Shown in pieces: positions 55,745 through 63,949 of a DNA stretch of 64,000 nt. Every line of letters begins with the position of its first letter. Position 1 is the stretch's first letter. The notes under the pieces are model-generated. The model searched no databases. It worked only from the letters and a program-made list of their open reading frames with translations, and was not told where the DNA came from. The stretch is from Methyloceanibacter stevinii. Lineage in GTDB: Bacteria; Pseudomonadota; Alphaproteobacteria; Rhizobiales; Methyloligellaceae. The position numbers were made by a program, and so were the translations under genes. The stretch is from NCBI RefSeq assembly GCF_001723355.1, contig NZ_LPWE01000004.1:91118-155117 (forward strand). The letters run 5' to 3'.

Positions 55745-56773
55745 CTACCGTTCCGTCAGCTTGAGCTCGATGCGGCGGTTGCGGGCCAGCGCCGTCGGGC
55801 TGTTGCCGCTGTCGATGGGCTGAAATTCGCCGAAGCCGGCCGCGACGAGATGCTCGGGTGCGATACCGCGCGCCATGAGATAGCGCACCACCGAGATGGC
55901 GCGCGCCGCCGACAGTTCCCAGTTCGAAGGGAAGGTGGACGAGGAGATCGGCGTGATGTCCGTATGTCCGTCCACGCGCATGACCCAGGGGATGTTGGTG
56001 GGAATGTTGCCCTCGATCTCTTTCAATGCCGTGGCGAGGTTATTGAGCTGGCCGTAGGCGCTCGTTTTCAGCGTCGCCGAGCCTGGATCGAACAGTACGT
56101 CCGAGGGGAACACGAAGCGGTCGCCGACGATCCTGAAGTCCTTGCGCTGTCCCAGCGTCTTGCGCAACTCGCCGAAGAAGTTCGAACGGTATTGCGCCAG
56201 TTCGCGCGCCTTCCTGGCGAGCGCCACGTTGAGGCGTTCGCCAAGATTGGCGATCGTCTCCTGGCTCTCCTGATCCTTGGCTTCGGAGGCTTCAAGCGCC
56301 TCGTTCAGCGCGGCGAGCTGGAGGCGCAAGGCGGCCAGTTGCTGATTGAGCAGTTCCACCTTGGCGAGCGCGTCATTTGTGATGTTGCGCTGCTCGTCGA
56401 GCTGCGTCCCGAGCGCGGCGATGCGTCCTTCCGCATCGTCCGAGGCGCCGCTCGCATCGCCGAGCAGGCCGGTCAGGCGCTTGTTCTGGGCCTGGGTATC
56501 GAGGAGCGTCGCCTGCAGCGCGGCGAGATTGTCTTCGGCGGAATCCTTTTGCGACCGCTCAAGGGCGAGAAGCTCGGTCAATTCGGCAAGCTGACGGTTG
56601 AGACGCGACAGCATCGTGTCCTTGCCGCTCGACGCCTGGGTGATGATGTAGTTCGTCACCATGAAGAGCGACATCAGGAAGATCACCACGAGCAGCAGCG
56701 TGGAGAGCATGTCCACGAAGCCCGGCCAGAGATTGGTCTGATATTGGCTGCGGCGGCCGCGGGCGAGAGCCAT
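55745..56773 (-). CDS. OmpA/MotB-type peptidoglycan-binding membrane protein
   Basis: 342 residues. One N-terminal helix (MLSTLLLVVIFLMSLFMVTNYI), a long coiled coil (about residues 55-190) and a C-terminal OmpA domain: VDGHTDITPISSSTFPSNWELSAARA and NRRIELKLTER, which binds peptidoglycan. The order is that of MotB- or TolR-like stators. It follows the MotA/TolQ-like gene by 38 bases and is surely its partner. Neither flagellar nor tol genes are near. Confidence 0.88.
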   Translation of the reverse strand: MALARGRRSQYQTNLWPGFVDMLSTLLLVVIFLMSLFMVTNYIITQASSGKDTMLSRLNRQLAELTELLALERSQKDSAEDNLAALQATLLDTQAQNKRLTGLLGDASGASDDAEGRIAALGTQLDEQRNITNDALAKVELLNQQLAALRLQLAALNEALEASEAKDQESQETIANLGERLNVALARKARELAQYRSNFFGELRKTLGQRKDFRIVGDRFVFPSDVLFDPGSATLKTSAYGQLNNLATALKEIEGNIPTNIPWVMRVDGHTDITPISSSTFPSNWELSAARAISVVRYLMARGIAPEHLVAAGFGEFQPIDSGNSPTALARNRRIELKLTER

Positions 56774-56811
56774 CTATCGTTTCCTCGCGTGCATGATCTG
56801 CCCCGTCGCGC

Positions 56812-57816
56812 TCATTGGCCGGTAGGCGCCTTGGGCTTGGCCGCGACCTGGCGCAGGACGGTGGCGATCTCCTGCTGCTGCTGGGCCTGCTCGTCGGCCC
56901 ATTCGCGCACGACCTTCTGCTCGGCGCGCATCTGGCGGATCAGCTTGTCGACCCCTTGGGCGAGGTCGTGTACGGCGGCTTCGGTCTGGCCTCCCTGGCC
57001 GACGCGGTCGCCGAGGTCCGAAATCGAGCGCTGCATATCCATCAGCGCGTAGCGCAACTGCGGCGGCACACTGTCGCCGGGATCTGTGGTCTGGAGCTCG
57101 GTGACGTTGGCGAGCCAGTCTTCGAGTTCGTTGTAGAAGCGGCTCTGGGCATGGCCGGCCTGCAGGTCGAGGAAGCCGAGAATGAGCGAGCCGGCGAGGC
57201 CGAACAGTGAGGACGAGAAGGCGATGCCCATGCCGGAGAGGGGTCCGGCGAGGCCTTCTTTCAACTGATCGAACAGCATCACGCTTTCGCCGCCGCTGGT
57301 ATCCAGCGCGCCGATCGTATTGCCCACGGAACTGACGGTGGTCAAAAGGCCCCAGAACGTGCCGAGCAGTCCGAGAAACACGAGGAGCCCGACGAGGTAG
57401 CGCGTGGTCTCGCGCTGTTCGTCCAGGCGCGAGGCGACCGAATCCAGCAATGTCCGTGCCGATCCGGTTTCGAGGCTCAGATTCCCCGTCGTGTCGCGCA
57501 GCATGGTCGCCATGGGCAGGAGCAGCACGGGCGGATTGGTCTTGGTCGTGCTCGCATCCGTGATGCTGAAATTATTGACCCAGTTGATTTCCCGATAGAG
57601 CCGCAGCACCTGGCGGAAGGCATAGACGCAGCCGACGATCAGCACGCCGATGATGAGCCCGTTCAGGCCCGGATTGGCCATGAAGCTGATCCGGAGCTGG
57701 CCGGTCTGACCATCGAGGATGATCGCGAGCAGGACGGCGAGAACCAGAAACAGCGACATACGCCATAGAAAGATCTGCGGGCGCGAGAGCTTAGTCCGAT
57801 AGGTCTTGCGTGCCAT
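56812..57816 (-). CDS. MotA/TolQ/ExbB-type membrane protein
   Basis: 334 residues. Helices at residues 17-35 and GLNGLIIGVLIVGCVYAF, then FLGLLGTFWGLLTTVSSVGNT and GPLSGMGIAFSSSLFGLAGSLILGF, which carry the proton-channel motif region of the MotA/TolQ/ExbB superfamily. A helical C-terminal tail follows. ATG 57816 is used. With the OmpA-type gene downstream it forms a two-gene proton-driven stator-like unit whose output protein is unknown. Confidence 0.87.
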   Translation of the reverse strand: MARKTYRTKLSRPQIFLWRMSLFLVLAVLLAIILDGQTGQLRISFMANPGLNGLIIGVLIVGCVYAFRQVLRLYREINWVNNFSITDASTTKTNPPVLLLPMATMLRDTTGNLSLETGSARTLLDSVASRLDEQRETTRYLVGLLVFLGLLGTFWGLLTTVSSVGNTIGALDTSGGESVMLFDQLKEGLAGPLSGMGIAFSSSLFGLAGSLILGFLDLQAGHAQSRFYNELEDWLANVTELQTTDPGDSVPPQLRYALMDMQRSISDLGDRVGQGGQTEAAVHDLAQGVDKLIRQMRAEQKVVREWADEQAQQQQEIATVLRQVAAKPKAPTGQ

Positions 57817-58005
57817 TGGTCTTTGCTGGGGTCCTTGTATGGCGTCCAGCCATGCATCCTGTGCTCGAAGGGCTCGCGCGATTCGCGCAAGTTTCACTCA
57901 AAACCGAGAGTACCCGATTAGTTTGACAGGCAAAACGGCAAGCTAAAGGCGGAGTTCCGCCCGGCAGACCTAGCAATTCTACATGCCGGCAGGCTTGAAG
58001 CCGCG

Positions 58006-58827
58006 CTAGCCGGCTTTCGCAGGCGAGGGGGCCTTGGCATTCGCGGCCTTCAGAAGCTTCAGGAGCTTCATGTGGATCGTCTCATTGCCCGCGACGACGC
58101 CGCCGGTTTCGAAGATCTTGTCCTTGCCGTTCGTGTCGGTGACGTAGCCGCCGGCCTCTTTCACCATGACGATGCCGGCCGCCATGTCCCAAGCGTGCAG
58201 GTTGTTCTCCCAGAACCCGTCGAACCTCCCTGCGGCGGTCCAGGCGAGGTCGAGGGCCGCCGAGCCCGTGCGGCGGACGCCGGCACTCGTTCCCATGACC
58301 GTCTCGACTTCGCCAAGGAAGCGCTCGTGCCCGGGGCGTCCGCTATGGGGAATGCCCGTGCCGATCACCGAGGTGGCGAGTTCGGAACGTGCGGCCACGC
58401 GAATGCGCTTGTCGTTGAGAAAGGCGCCTTGGCCCTTCTCGGCGGTGAAGGTCTCGTTCATGACCGGGTTATAGATCAGCCCGGCGACGAGCTCGCCGTC
58501 GCGTTCGAGGGCGATGGAAATGGCGAAGATCGGGATGGAATGCAGAAAGTTGGTGGTGCCGTCGAGCGGGTCGACGATCCAGCGGTGAGTGCCGTCGGGC
58601 CCTTTGATCTCGCCGCGCTCTTCCATCAGAAAGCCGTAACCGGGCCGGGCGCGGGAGAGTTCGGCGAAGATGATCTCCTCGGCGCGCAGATCCGCGGCGG
58701 TAACGAAATTCGCCGGTCCTTTCACGGAGACCTGCAAATGCTCCACCTCGCCGAAGTCGCGGGCGAGGCTGCGGCCTGCCTTGCGGGCAGCGCCGGTCAT
58801 GACGTTCATCAACGCGGATGCGGGCAT
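58006..58827 (-). CDS. suhB: Inositol-1-monophosphatase family protein SuhB
   Basis: 273 residues. Metal-binding motifs FLMEERGEI, WIVDPLDGTTNFLH and WDMAAGIVMVKEAGG are intact. The family hydrolyses inositol monophosphate or related phosphates, and SuhB also affects rRNA transcription in some bacteria. It lies 65 bases after efp on the same strand, an order I know from Hyphomicrobiales. Confidence 0.94.
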   Translation of the reverse strand: MPASALMNVMTGAARKAGRSLARDFGEVEHLQVSVKGPANFVTAADLRAEEIIFAELSRARPGYGFLMEERGEIKGPDGTHRWIVDPLDGTTNFLHSIPIFAISIALERDGELVAGLIYNPVMNETFTAEKGQGAFLNDKRIRVAARSELATSVIGTGIPHSGRPGHERFLGEVETVMGTSAGVRRTGSAALDLAWTAAGRFDGFWENNLHAWDMAAGIVMVKEAGGYVTDTNGKDKIFETGGVVAGNETIHMKLLKLLKAANAKAPSPAKAG

Positions 58828-58892
58828 GGGGCTCCTTAAGCCTCTTATTGAGCGTGCGATGTTGGCCCGATTACCGGGCGGGGCCTGCGTGT

Positions 58893-59459
58893 TTACGCGT
58901 CGGCGCGTCGGACGTAGGCGACTTCGTTCGTATCGACCACGATTTTCTCGCCCGCCTCGATGAACGGCGGCACCATCACGCGGACGCCGTTTTCGAGCAT
59001 GGCCGGCTTGTAGGACGAGGCCGCGGTCTGCCCCTTCACGACCGGGTCCGCTTCGACGATTTCAAGCGTGACCTGGTCGGGAAGCGCGACGCCGATGGGG
59101 CGTCCTTCATGGCTTTCCACCATCACCGTCATGCCGTCCTGCAAAAAGGCGGCGCGGTCCTCGAGAAGGTCCCGGGCGATCTGAATCTGATCGTAGGATT
59201 CAAGGTCCATGAAGGTCAGCATGTCGCCCTCGGCAAAGAGGAACTGGTGGTCCTTCTGCTCAAGGCGGACCCGCTCCACCGTTTCGGAGGCGCGGAAGCG
59301 TTCGTTGAGCTTGGAGCCGTCGATCAAGTTCTTGAGTTCGACCTGCGCGTAGGCGGGACCCTTGCCGGGTTTGACAGCCTGGGTCTTCACCGCGACCCAC
59401 AGGCCGTTCTTGTGCGTGATGACGTTGCCGGGCCTGATCTCGTTGCCGTTGATCTTCAT
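58893..59459 (-). CDS. efp: Elongation factor P
   Basis: 188 residues, full length. [20 protein letters not shown] at the N-terminus; the modification loop reads [19 protein letters not shown] with the lysine in GKGPA, so it could be lysylated. The two OB domains follow ([37 protein letters not shown]). EF-P relieves ribosome stalling at polyproline. The Sel1 gene ends seven bases upstream. Confidence 0.96.
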   Translation of the reverse strand: MKINGNEIRPGNVITHKNGLWVAVKTQAVKPGKGPAYAQVELKNLIDGSKLNERFRASETVERVRLEQKDHQFLFAEGDMLTFMDLESYDQIQIARDLLEDRAAFLQDGMTVMVESHEGRPIGVALPDQVTLEIVEADPVVKGQTAASSYKPAMLENGVRVMVPPFIEAGEKIVVDTNEVAYVRRADA

Positions 59460-59466
59460 GGTGTGC

Positions 59467-60559
59467 CTATTGGGTCCCTTTCGGGTGTGTCGTGGTCTGC
59501 GATTTGGGCTGTGTCGTGCCGGCCGCGCCCTCCGGGGCCGCGTTCTGGGGGCTCACCGTCTGTGAACTTGGACTGGGTTTAAGACTTTGCTCCTGGCCGC
59601 TGTCAAGGGCGGCGGCAGGCTGCGGCTCGCCGAGCGGTTTCACTTCGCTGACCGTGGCGCCCTCATAGGCGTCGACGAAACGGTCGGCTTGGGCCCGCTG
59701 CTCCGGGGTCAGCTTGGTCAGCATGATGTCGAGGGTGAAGTCACTGCGCCGGCGTCACGTGCGATCAGATGCCACTTGGCCGCCTCCACCAGGTCGAGCG
59801 GGAAGACGAGGCCGTTGGCATAAAGCGCGCCAGGCGATTCTGGGCGACGGGGTTGCCCTGTTTGGCCGCGAGAGAGAACAGGGCGGCTCCCTTCTCCTCG
59901 TCCTTCTCCACGCCCCGGCCTTTGAACAGCATCGTGGCGTATTCCACCTGGGCCGGGGACAGCCCGGCGTCGGCAGCCTTGCCGGTCCACTCGGCGGCCT
60001 TCTTCTCGTCGAGCGGGACCCCGCGGCCGAATTGGTAGAAGGCGCCAAGATCGTACTGGGCCTGGGCGTTGCCGCTCTCGGCCGCCTTCTCCATCCACTC
60101 CGCGGCCTTGGCCTCGCTGGCCTCGCGGCCCTCGCCTTGCAGGTACATCAGCGCGAGATTGTACTGGGCGGCGGGGTTGCCGCTGTTGGCCGCTTGTTCG
60201 AAGAGGTTGGCCGCGATACGGGCGTTTTTCGGCGTGCCGAGCCCCTTGGCCGTCAGGAGGCCGAGCGAAAGCTGTGCGTTGGTGTCGCCGAGATCGGCGC
60301 CCTGGGCATAGGCGTTCGCGGCCTCAGTGTAGTCTTGAGGGACACCGAGCCCGCCCGCGTACATCTCGCCCATCAGCGTGTAGGCTTCCTTGGAGCCTGC
60401 TTCGGCCTCCTTCTTCGCAAGCTCGAGGGCCTTCTGATACTTGCCGGCGGCGAAGGCCACATAGGCCGCGCTCTCTTCGGCGTGGGCCGTGACCGCCAGG
60501 CCGGTAAGGGCCATGGCAGCGAGCGTCAGCGCGACCAGTCCGGTACGGAATTTCCTCAT
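59467..60559 (-). CDS. Periplasmic Sel1-repeat protein, two frameshifts
   Basis: 364 residues after restoring bases near 59826 and 59746. A signal peptide ([13 protein letters not shown]) leads into about six Sel1 repeats, for example [40 protein letters not shown] and [20 protein letters not shown]. After the breaks the last repeat ends with [11 protein letters not shown] and a proline/glutamine/serine-rich tail of about 60 residues. Sel1 proteins scaffold envelope or signalling complexes. The start codon overlaps the stop of the ThiE-like gene (ATGA). Confidence 0.88.
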
Positions 60560-61179
60560 GCCTCTCTCCGAATACTGCCAATGGCTGCGTCGATCTCGCG
60601 CAAGACCGCGAGGGGATCGTCGCCGTCCCAGATCGAGGACGGGGGCGCGATGAAGTCGACGCCGCGCTCGGTCAGAGCCACGGCCTCGCGCACATCCGCA
60701 ATGTCCCAGGCGACGCACGGCACCACGAATATTTCCGACCACCACGCGACCGTGTCCGACAGCGCGTCGAAGTCGTCCGCGTCCGGGGCGGCGAAGGCCA
60801 CATAGTCCGCGCCCGATTCGGCCAGGGCCATGGCCTCGTGCCGGCCAAGGCCGCATGCCACGCCGATATTGGCGCTTTCACCCAGGGTCTTGCGGGCTTC
60901 GGCATAAATTTCTTCGTCCGCGGCGATGTGGACGCCGTCCGCTCCAAGGTCCTCGGCCGCGGTGATGCTGCTTTCGATCAGGCAGGCGGCGCCGGCCCCT
61001 TGGATCTTGTCGATCAGCCCGTCGAGGACGGCCGGGTCAAGCGGTTCGCCGCTGCCGCAGATCAGAACGCAAGCGGGCGAAAGCTCCGATAAAGCCTGGG
61101 AAAGTTGCTCGCTCTGCCTGGCTGTGAACGGTGCTGCAACCTGAAGGTAAAGGCGGCATCGGGGCTTCAATTTGGACAT
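60556..61179 (-). CDS. Thiamine-phosphate synthase-like protein
   Basis: 207 residues with a TIM-barrel pattern: RLYLQVAAPF, LIESSITAAEDLGADGVHIA, IGVACGLGRHEAMALAESGADYVAF and VPCVAWDIADVREAVALTERGVDFI. These match ThiE-type enzymes, but the pyrophosphate-binding segments are weakly conserved, so it may be a paralogue without ThiE activity. It is translationally linked to the Sel1 gene. No other thiamine gene or TPP riboswitch is present. Confidence 0.78.
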   Translation of the reverse strand: MSKLKPRCRLYLQVAAPFTARQSEQLSQALSELSPACVLICGSGEPLDPAVLDGLIDKIQGAGAACLIESSITAAEDLGADGVHIAADEEIYAEARKTLGESANIGVACGLGRHEAMALAESGADYVAFAAPDADDFDALSDTVAWWSEIFVVPCVAWDIADVREAVALTERGVDFIAPPSSIWDGDDPLAVLREIDAAIGSIRREA

Positions 61180-61432
61180 GATCGGCGTCTGCGCAGGGGT
61201 GTCGATTGTTGCGGGGAGAAGGGTCGCGAGGCTTGTCTCAAATCATAGGCCTCGCCGGACTGTCAAACTTTGCACAGGGTTGCGTGAGAAGAGGCTTGTC
61301 GGCGCGCCGTTTCCGATTGAACATGGCGTCACCACTTATTTCGCCAGCCGACTGTTCCATATGCAGAACATGGCTTTTAAGACAGCTGGCTTTCGCGAGA
61401 ATCGACGGCGCTTGGCTGGGAGGGCGAACGTG

Positions 61433-61741
61433 ATGGCGCAAACCATGATGAAATTGGACCCAAGCGACCCCCTCGCGCGTTTTGATGCAGCGCTGGACGC
61501 GCTTGAGGGAAATCTGGCCCGCGTTCTTGCGGACGACCAGGGCCAGGTCCAGTCGGCGGAGATCCTGGAACTGCGCGAACAGGTCAAGTTTTTGACCGAC
61601 GAGCGCGACCAGCTTCTGGCCGATCTGGAGGTCGAGCGCACCCGCGTGCGGCGCCTCAAGGCGGCGAACCAGGAAGTGTCCGACCGGCTCGACGCTGTCG
61701 TGGGCGCTTTGAAGGACATGGCCCCTGCGATGCAGGGGTAG
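61433..61741 (+). CDS. DUF4164 coiled-coil protein
   Basis: 102 residues. FDAALDALEGNLARVLADD leads into a coiled coil (EILELREQVKFLTDERDQLL, then VRRLKAANQEVSDRLDAVVG). This DUF4164 layout next to zapA is conserved in alphaproteobacteria, and a division role has been suggested by context. GGGAGG lies nine bases upstream of ATG 61433; longer in-frame reading is not typical. Confidence 0.85.
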   Translation: MAQTMMKLDPSDPLARFDAALDALEGNLARVLADDQGQVQSAEILELREQVKFLTDERDQLLADLEVERTRVRRLKAANQEVSDRLDAVVGALKDMAPAMQG

Positions 61742-61777
61742 GTCCGCGACGGGCTGGCAGGAGGCTAGGAGCAGCAT

Positions 61778-62152
61778 ATGGGGCAAGTCGTTGTGACGTT
61801 GAACAGCCGGACCTACCGGCTGGAATGCAACGAGGGCGAAGAAGGCCACCTTGCGGAACTTGCCGAGTATATCGGTGCACATGTGGAGGAGATGCGGCGG
61901 AATTTCGGCCAAGTGGGCGACGACCGTCTCATTCTCATGGCTGCCCTCGTCGTCACGGACGAGCTGTGGGCGCTGCGGGCCGATGTGGAGAACTTGCGCG
62001 CGCAGCTCGCCGAGGCGCGGCGCGACAAGTCGGAATCGGATGAGAACGCCCGGTCGATCGAGTCCCAGCTCTTCGCCAAGATCGGCGAAGCGGCCGTGCG
62101 GCTCGAGGGCCTCAATTCACGGCTCACGGAAAATCCCGGCGGCGGACACTAG
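61778..62152 (+). CDS. zapA: Cell division protein ZapA
   Basis: 124 residues. VVVTLNSRTYRLECNEGEEGHLAELAEYIG and QVGDDRLILMAALVVTDELW are the ZapA head domain, followed by a coiled-coil tail. ZapA bundles FtsZ filaments at the division site. GCAGGAGGCTAGGAGCAGCAT precedes ATG 61778 within 20 bases. It follows DUF4164 closely and is followed by 6S RNA. Confidence 0.93.
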   Translation: MGQVVVTLNSRTYRLECNEGEEGHLAELAEYIGAHVEEMRRNFGQVGDDRLILMAALVVTDELWALRADVENLRAQLAEARRDKSESDENARSIESQLFAKIGEAAVRLEGLNSRLTENPGGGH

Positions 62153-62214
62153 GTCCCGGGGCTAGTTCTCTGTGGCCGGTGGGGCTTGGTGAGACAGCGT
62201 CTATCCGACACCTG

Positions 62215-62244
62215 TTCCCAGGCCGTTGCACTCCCTATTATAAT
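62215..62244 (+). promoter_or_regulatory. Promoter of 6S RNA
   Basis: TATAAT at 62239-62244 with a weak TTCCCA at 62215-62220, 18 bases apart. Seven bases after the TATAAT, transcription would begin at the first base of the 6S closing stem (62251). Confidence 0.6.
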
Positions 62245-62250
62245 GGGTCC

Positions 62251-62402
62251 GGGCTGCGGGGCGCGTTAGGAGCATTTATTCCAGGGCCCTATAAGATTCC
62301 ATGGGAGTTGACCCTGACGGAGATCGTGGTCTCTGTCACTCGGCGCCCACCTACTTAAGTAGGGACACCCGGGATCTTCGCTCCGACGGCCACCGCGGCC
62401 CC
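62251..62402 (+). ncRNA. ssrS: 6S RNA
   Basis: About 152 bases folding into a long hairpin. Closing stem GGGCTGCGG (62251-62259) pairs with CCGCGGCCC (62393-62401); inside it CGTTAGGAGC pairs with GCTCCGACG with one bulge, then AAGATTCC with GGGATCTT, leaving an open central bubble. This is the 6S architecture that mimics an open promoter and sequesters housekeeping RNA polymerase in stationary phase. Its place straight after zapA is the conserved location in proteobacteria. The exact 3' end is not fixed. Confidence 0.85.
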
Positions 62403-62455
62403 CATTTCCCGATCGGCCCGCCCGCAACCACTGGCGGGACTTCCCGCTGGCGCTG

Positions 62456-62479
62456 CCCTCCCTCGACCGGGAGGGTTTT
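62456..62479 (+). terminator. Terminator downstream of 6S RNA
   Basis: CCCTCCC pairs with GGGAGGG around a six-base loop and is followed by TTTTG. It probably ends the 6S precursor. Confidence 0.7.
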
Positions 62480-62559
62480 GCTTCCTCGGGGTGGCGGCCC
62501 GCACGACAATTCTGTATTGACCCCCGCAGGATGAAATCAGCTCGGATGCGCCCGTCTTC

Positions 62560-63390
62560 ATGCGTTTTCTCTTTCTAGGCGATGTCGTCGGCCGTGCCGG
62601 GCGTGTGGCGGTCCTCGAGACCCTGCCGAAATTGCGCGAGCGCTACGCCGCGGACTTCGTCGTCGTCAATGGCGAGAACTCAGCCGGCGGGTTCGGTATT
62701 TCGGAGACGATCCTCAACGAGTTGCTGGATGCCGGGGCCGATGTGGTCACCACCGGCAACCATGTCTGGGACCAGCGCGAGGCGCTCGTGTTCATCGAGC
62801 GGTACGACCGCCTGCTGCGCCCGCTCAACTTCCCGGCCGGCACGCCCGGTAAGGGCGCGGGCCTCTTCAAGGCCGCCAACGGCGCCGATGTCCTGGTGGT
62901 CAACGCCATGGGCCGCGTGTTCATGGGCGACCTGGACGACCCGTTCCGCGCCATCGACGACCAGCTCGCGGCCTGCCCGCTCAAGACGGGCGCCGATGTG
63001 ATCTTCATCGATTTTCACGCGGAGGCCACATCCGAGAAGGAGGCGCTCGGGCATTTCGTGGATGGCCGGGCGACGGCCGTCGTCGGCACGCACACCCATG
63101 TCCCGACGGCGGACCATCAGATTCTGTCGGGCGGGACCGCTTATATGAGCGATGCCGGTATGTGCGGGGATTTCGACTCGGTGCTCGGCATGGACAAGGA
63201 CGAGCCGATCAGCCGCTTCCTGAGCAAAATACCCTCGCGCCGTTTTGCGCCGTCCAAGGGCGACGCCACGGTCTGCGGCGTCGCGATCGATGTGGATGAC
63301 GCGACAGGGCTTGCCCGGGCCATCGCGCCAGTGCGCCTTGGCGGCCGGCTGTCCCAGGCCGAGCCGGCATTCTGGGGCGAACGGGCTTAA
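62560..63390 (+). CDS. YmdB-type metallophosphoesterase (TIGR00282)
   Basis: 276 residues. Metal ligands in MRFLFLGDVVGRAGR, VVNGENSAGGFGI, VVTTGNHVWDQREAL, VIFIDFHAEATSEK and VVGTHTHVPTADHQIL are those of YmdB-like phosphodiesterases, which act on 2',3'-cyclic nucleotides in Bacillus. YmdB-type proteins often follow zapA-6S with a 5-formyltetrahydrofolate cyclo-ligase gene between; here that gene is absent. Start ATG 62560. Confidence 0.93.
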   Translation: MRFLFLGDVVGRAGRVAVLETLPKLRERYAADFVVVNGENSAGGFGISETILNELLDAGADVVTTGNHVWDQREALVFIERYDRLLRPLNFPAGTPGKGAGLFKAANGADVLVVNAMGRVFMGDLDDPFRAIDDQLAACPLKTGADVIFIDFHAEATSEKEALGHFVDGRATAVVGTHTHVPTADHQILSGGTAYMSDAGMCGDFDSVLGMDKDEPISRFLSKIPSRRFAPSKGDATVCGVAIDVDDATGLARAIAPVRLGGRLSQAEPAFWGERA

Positions 63391-63671
63391 GCCGAGCGCC
63401 GGTCCTTGGCGGGCTGGAAGGCCACGACGGTGTTGCCGTCCTTGGCTTTTGGCGCCTTTCCCCGGCGCGAGAGCCCCTGCAGACAGGAAATGGCTTCGTC
63501 GAGATGTTCGAGGGCGCGGCCCGCGTCGAACGACTCGCCATCCAGGGCCATGCGGGCCTTGGCCATGTGCTCGGCGGCGTGCCCGCAGACATTGGCGACA
63601 CCGGGCTCCTTGGCAGGCAAATTTGCCTGTTCTCCCTGTGATCTGCCAATTTCGGATAGCTTGATTGCCAT
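63387..63671 (-). CDS. Small helical protein, 94 residues, unrecognised
   Basis: ANVCGHAAEHMAKARMALDG followed by GRALEHLDEAISCLQGLSRR and a basic tail (GKAPKAKDG). Helical and soluble. ATG 63671 is preferred; another in-frame ATG lies 39 bases upstream. Convergent with the phosphoesterase by four bases. I do not know the family. Confidence 0.6.
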   Translation of the reverse strand: MAIKLSEIGRSQGEQANLPAKEPGVANVCGHAAEHMAKARMALDGESFDAGRALEHLDEAISCLQGLSRRGKAPKAKDGNTVVAFQPAKDRRSA

Positions 63672-63735
63672 ATCGTCCCCCCAATCCACCACGGGCTTTC
63701 GAGCGCCCAAGCCGTTATTTTTCAGGGCATTAGGG

Positions 63736-63750
63736 TTAAGGCTTTCCTAA
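63736..63750. promoter_or_regulatory. CtrA-like site
   Basis: TTAA, seven bases, CTAA: one mismatch from the TTAA-N7-TTAA consensus of CtrA. It lies in the 280-base divergent region between the small gene and the partial gene at the window end. The region otherwise holds a TATAAA near 63876 and no gene. Confidence 0.35.
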
Positions 63751-63949
63751 GCGGCCGATAGGAGACGCGCGCGCGCGAGCCGAGACTTGGTAAGACCGGG
63801 ACTAAAATGTCACAAGAGATTCAAAATCGGCCCGAACTGGCTGTTTCGCGATTTATCGTCGCGGCCTCACGACGTATAAAGGCGGGGAGATTTCCGCGAC
63901 TCGCTATTTTCACGTGTCATGCGGAACGGCCAAGAAACGGGGGAAGGAC

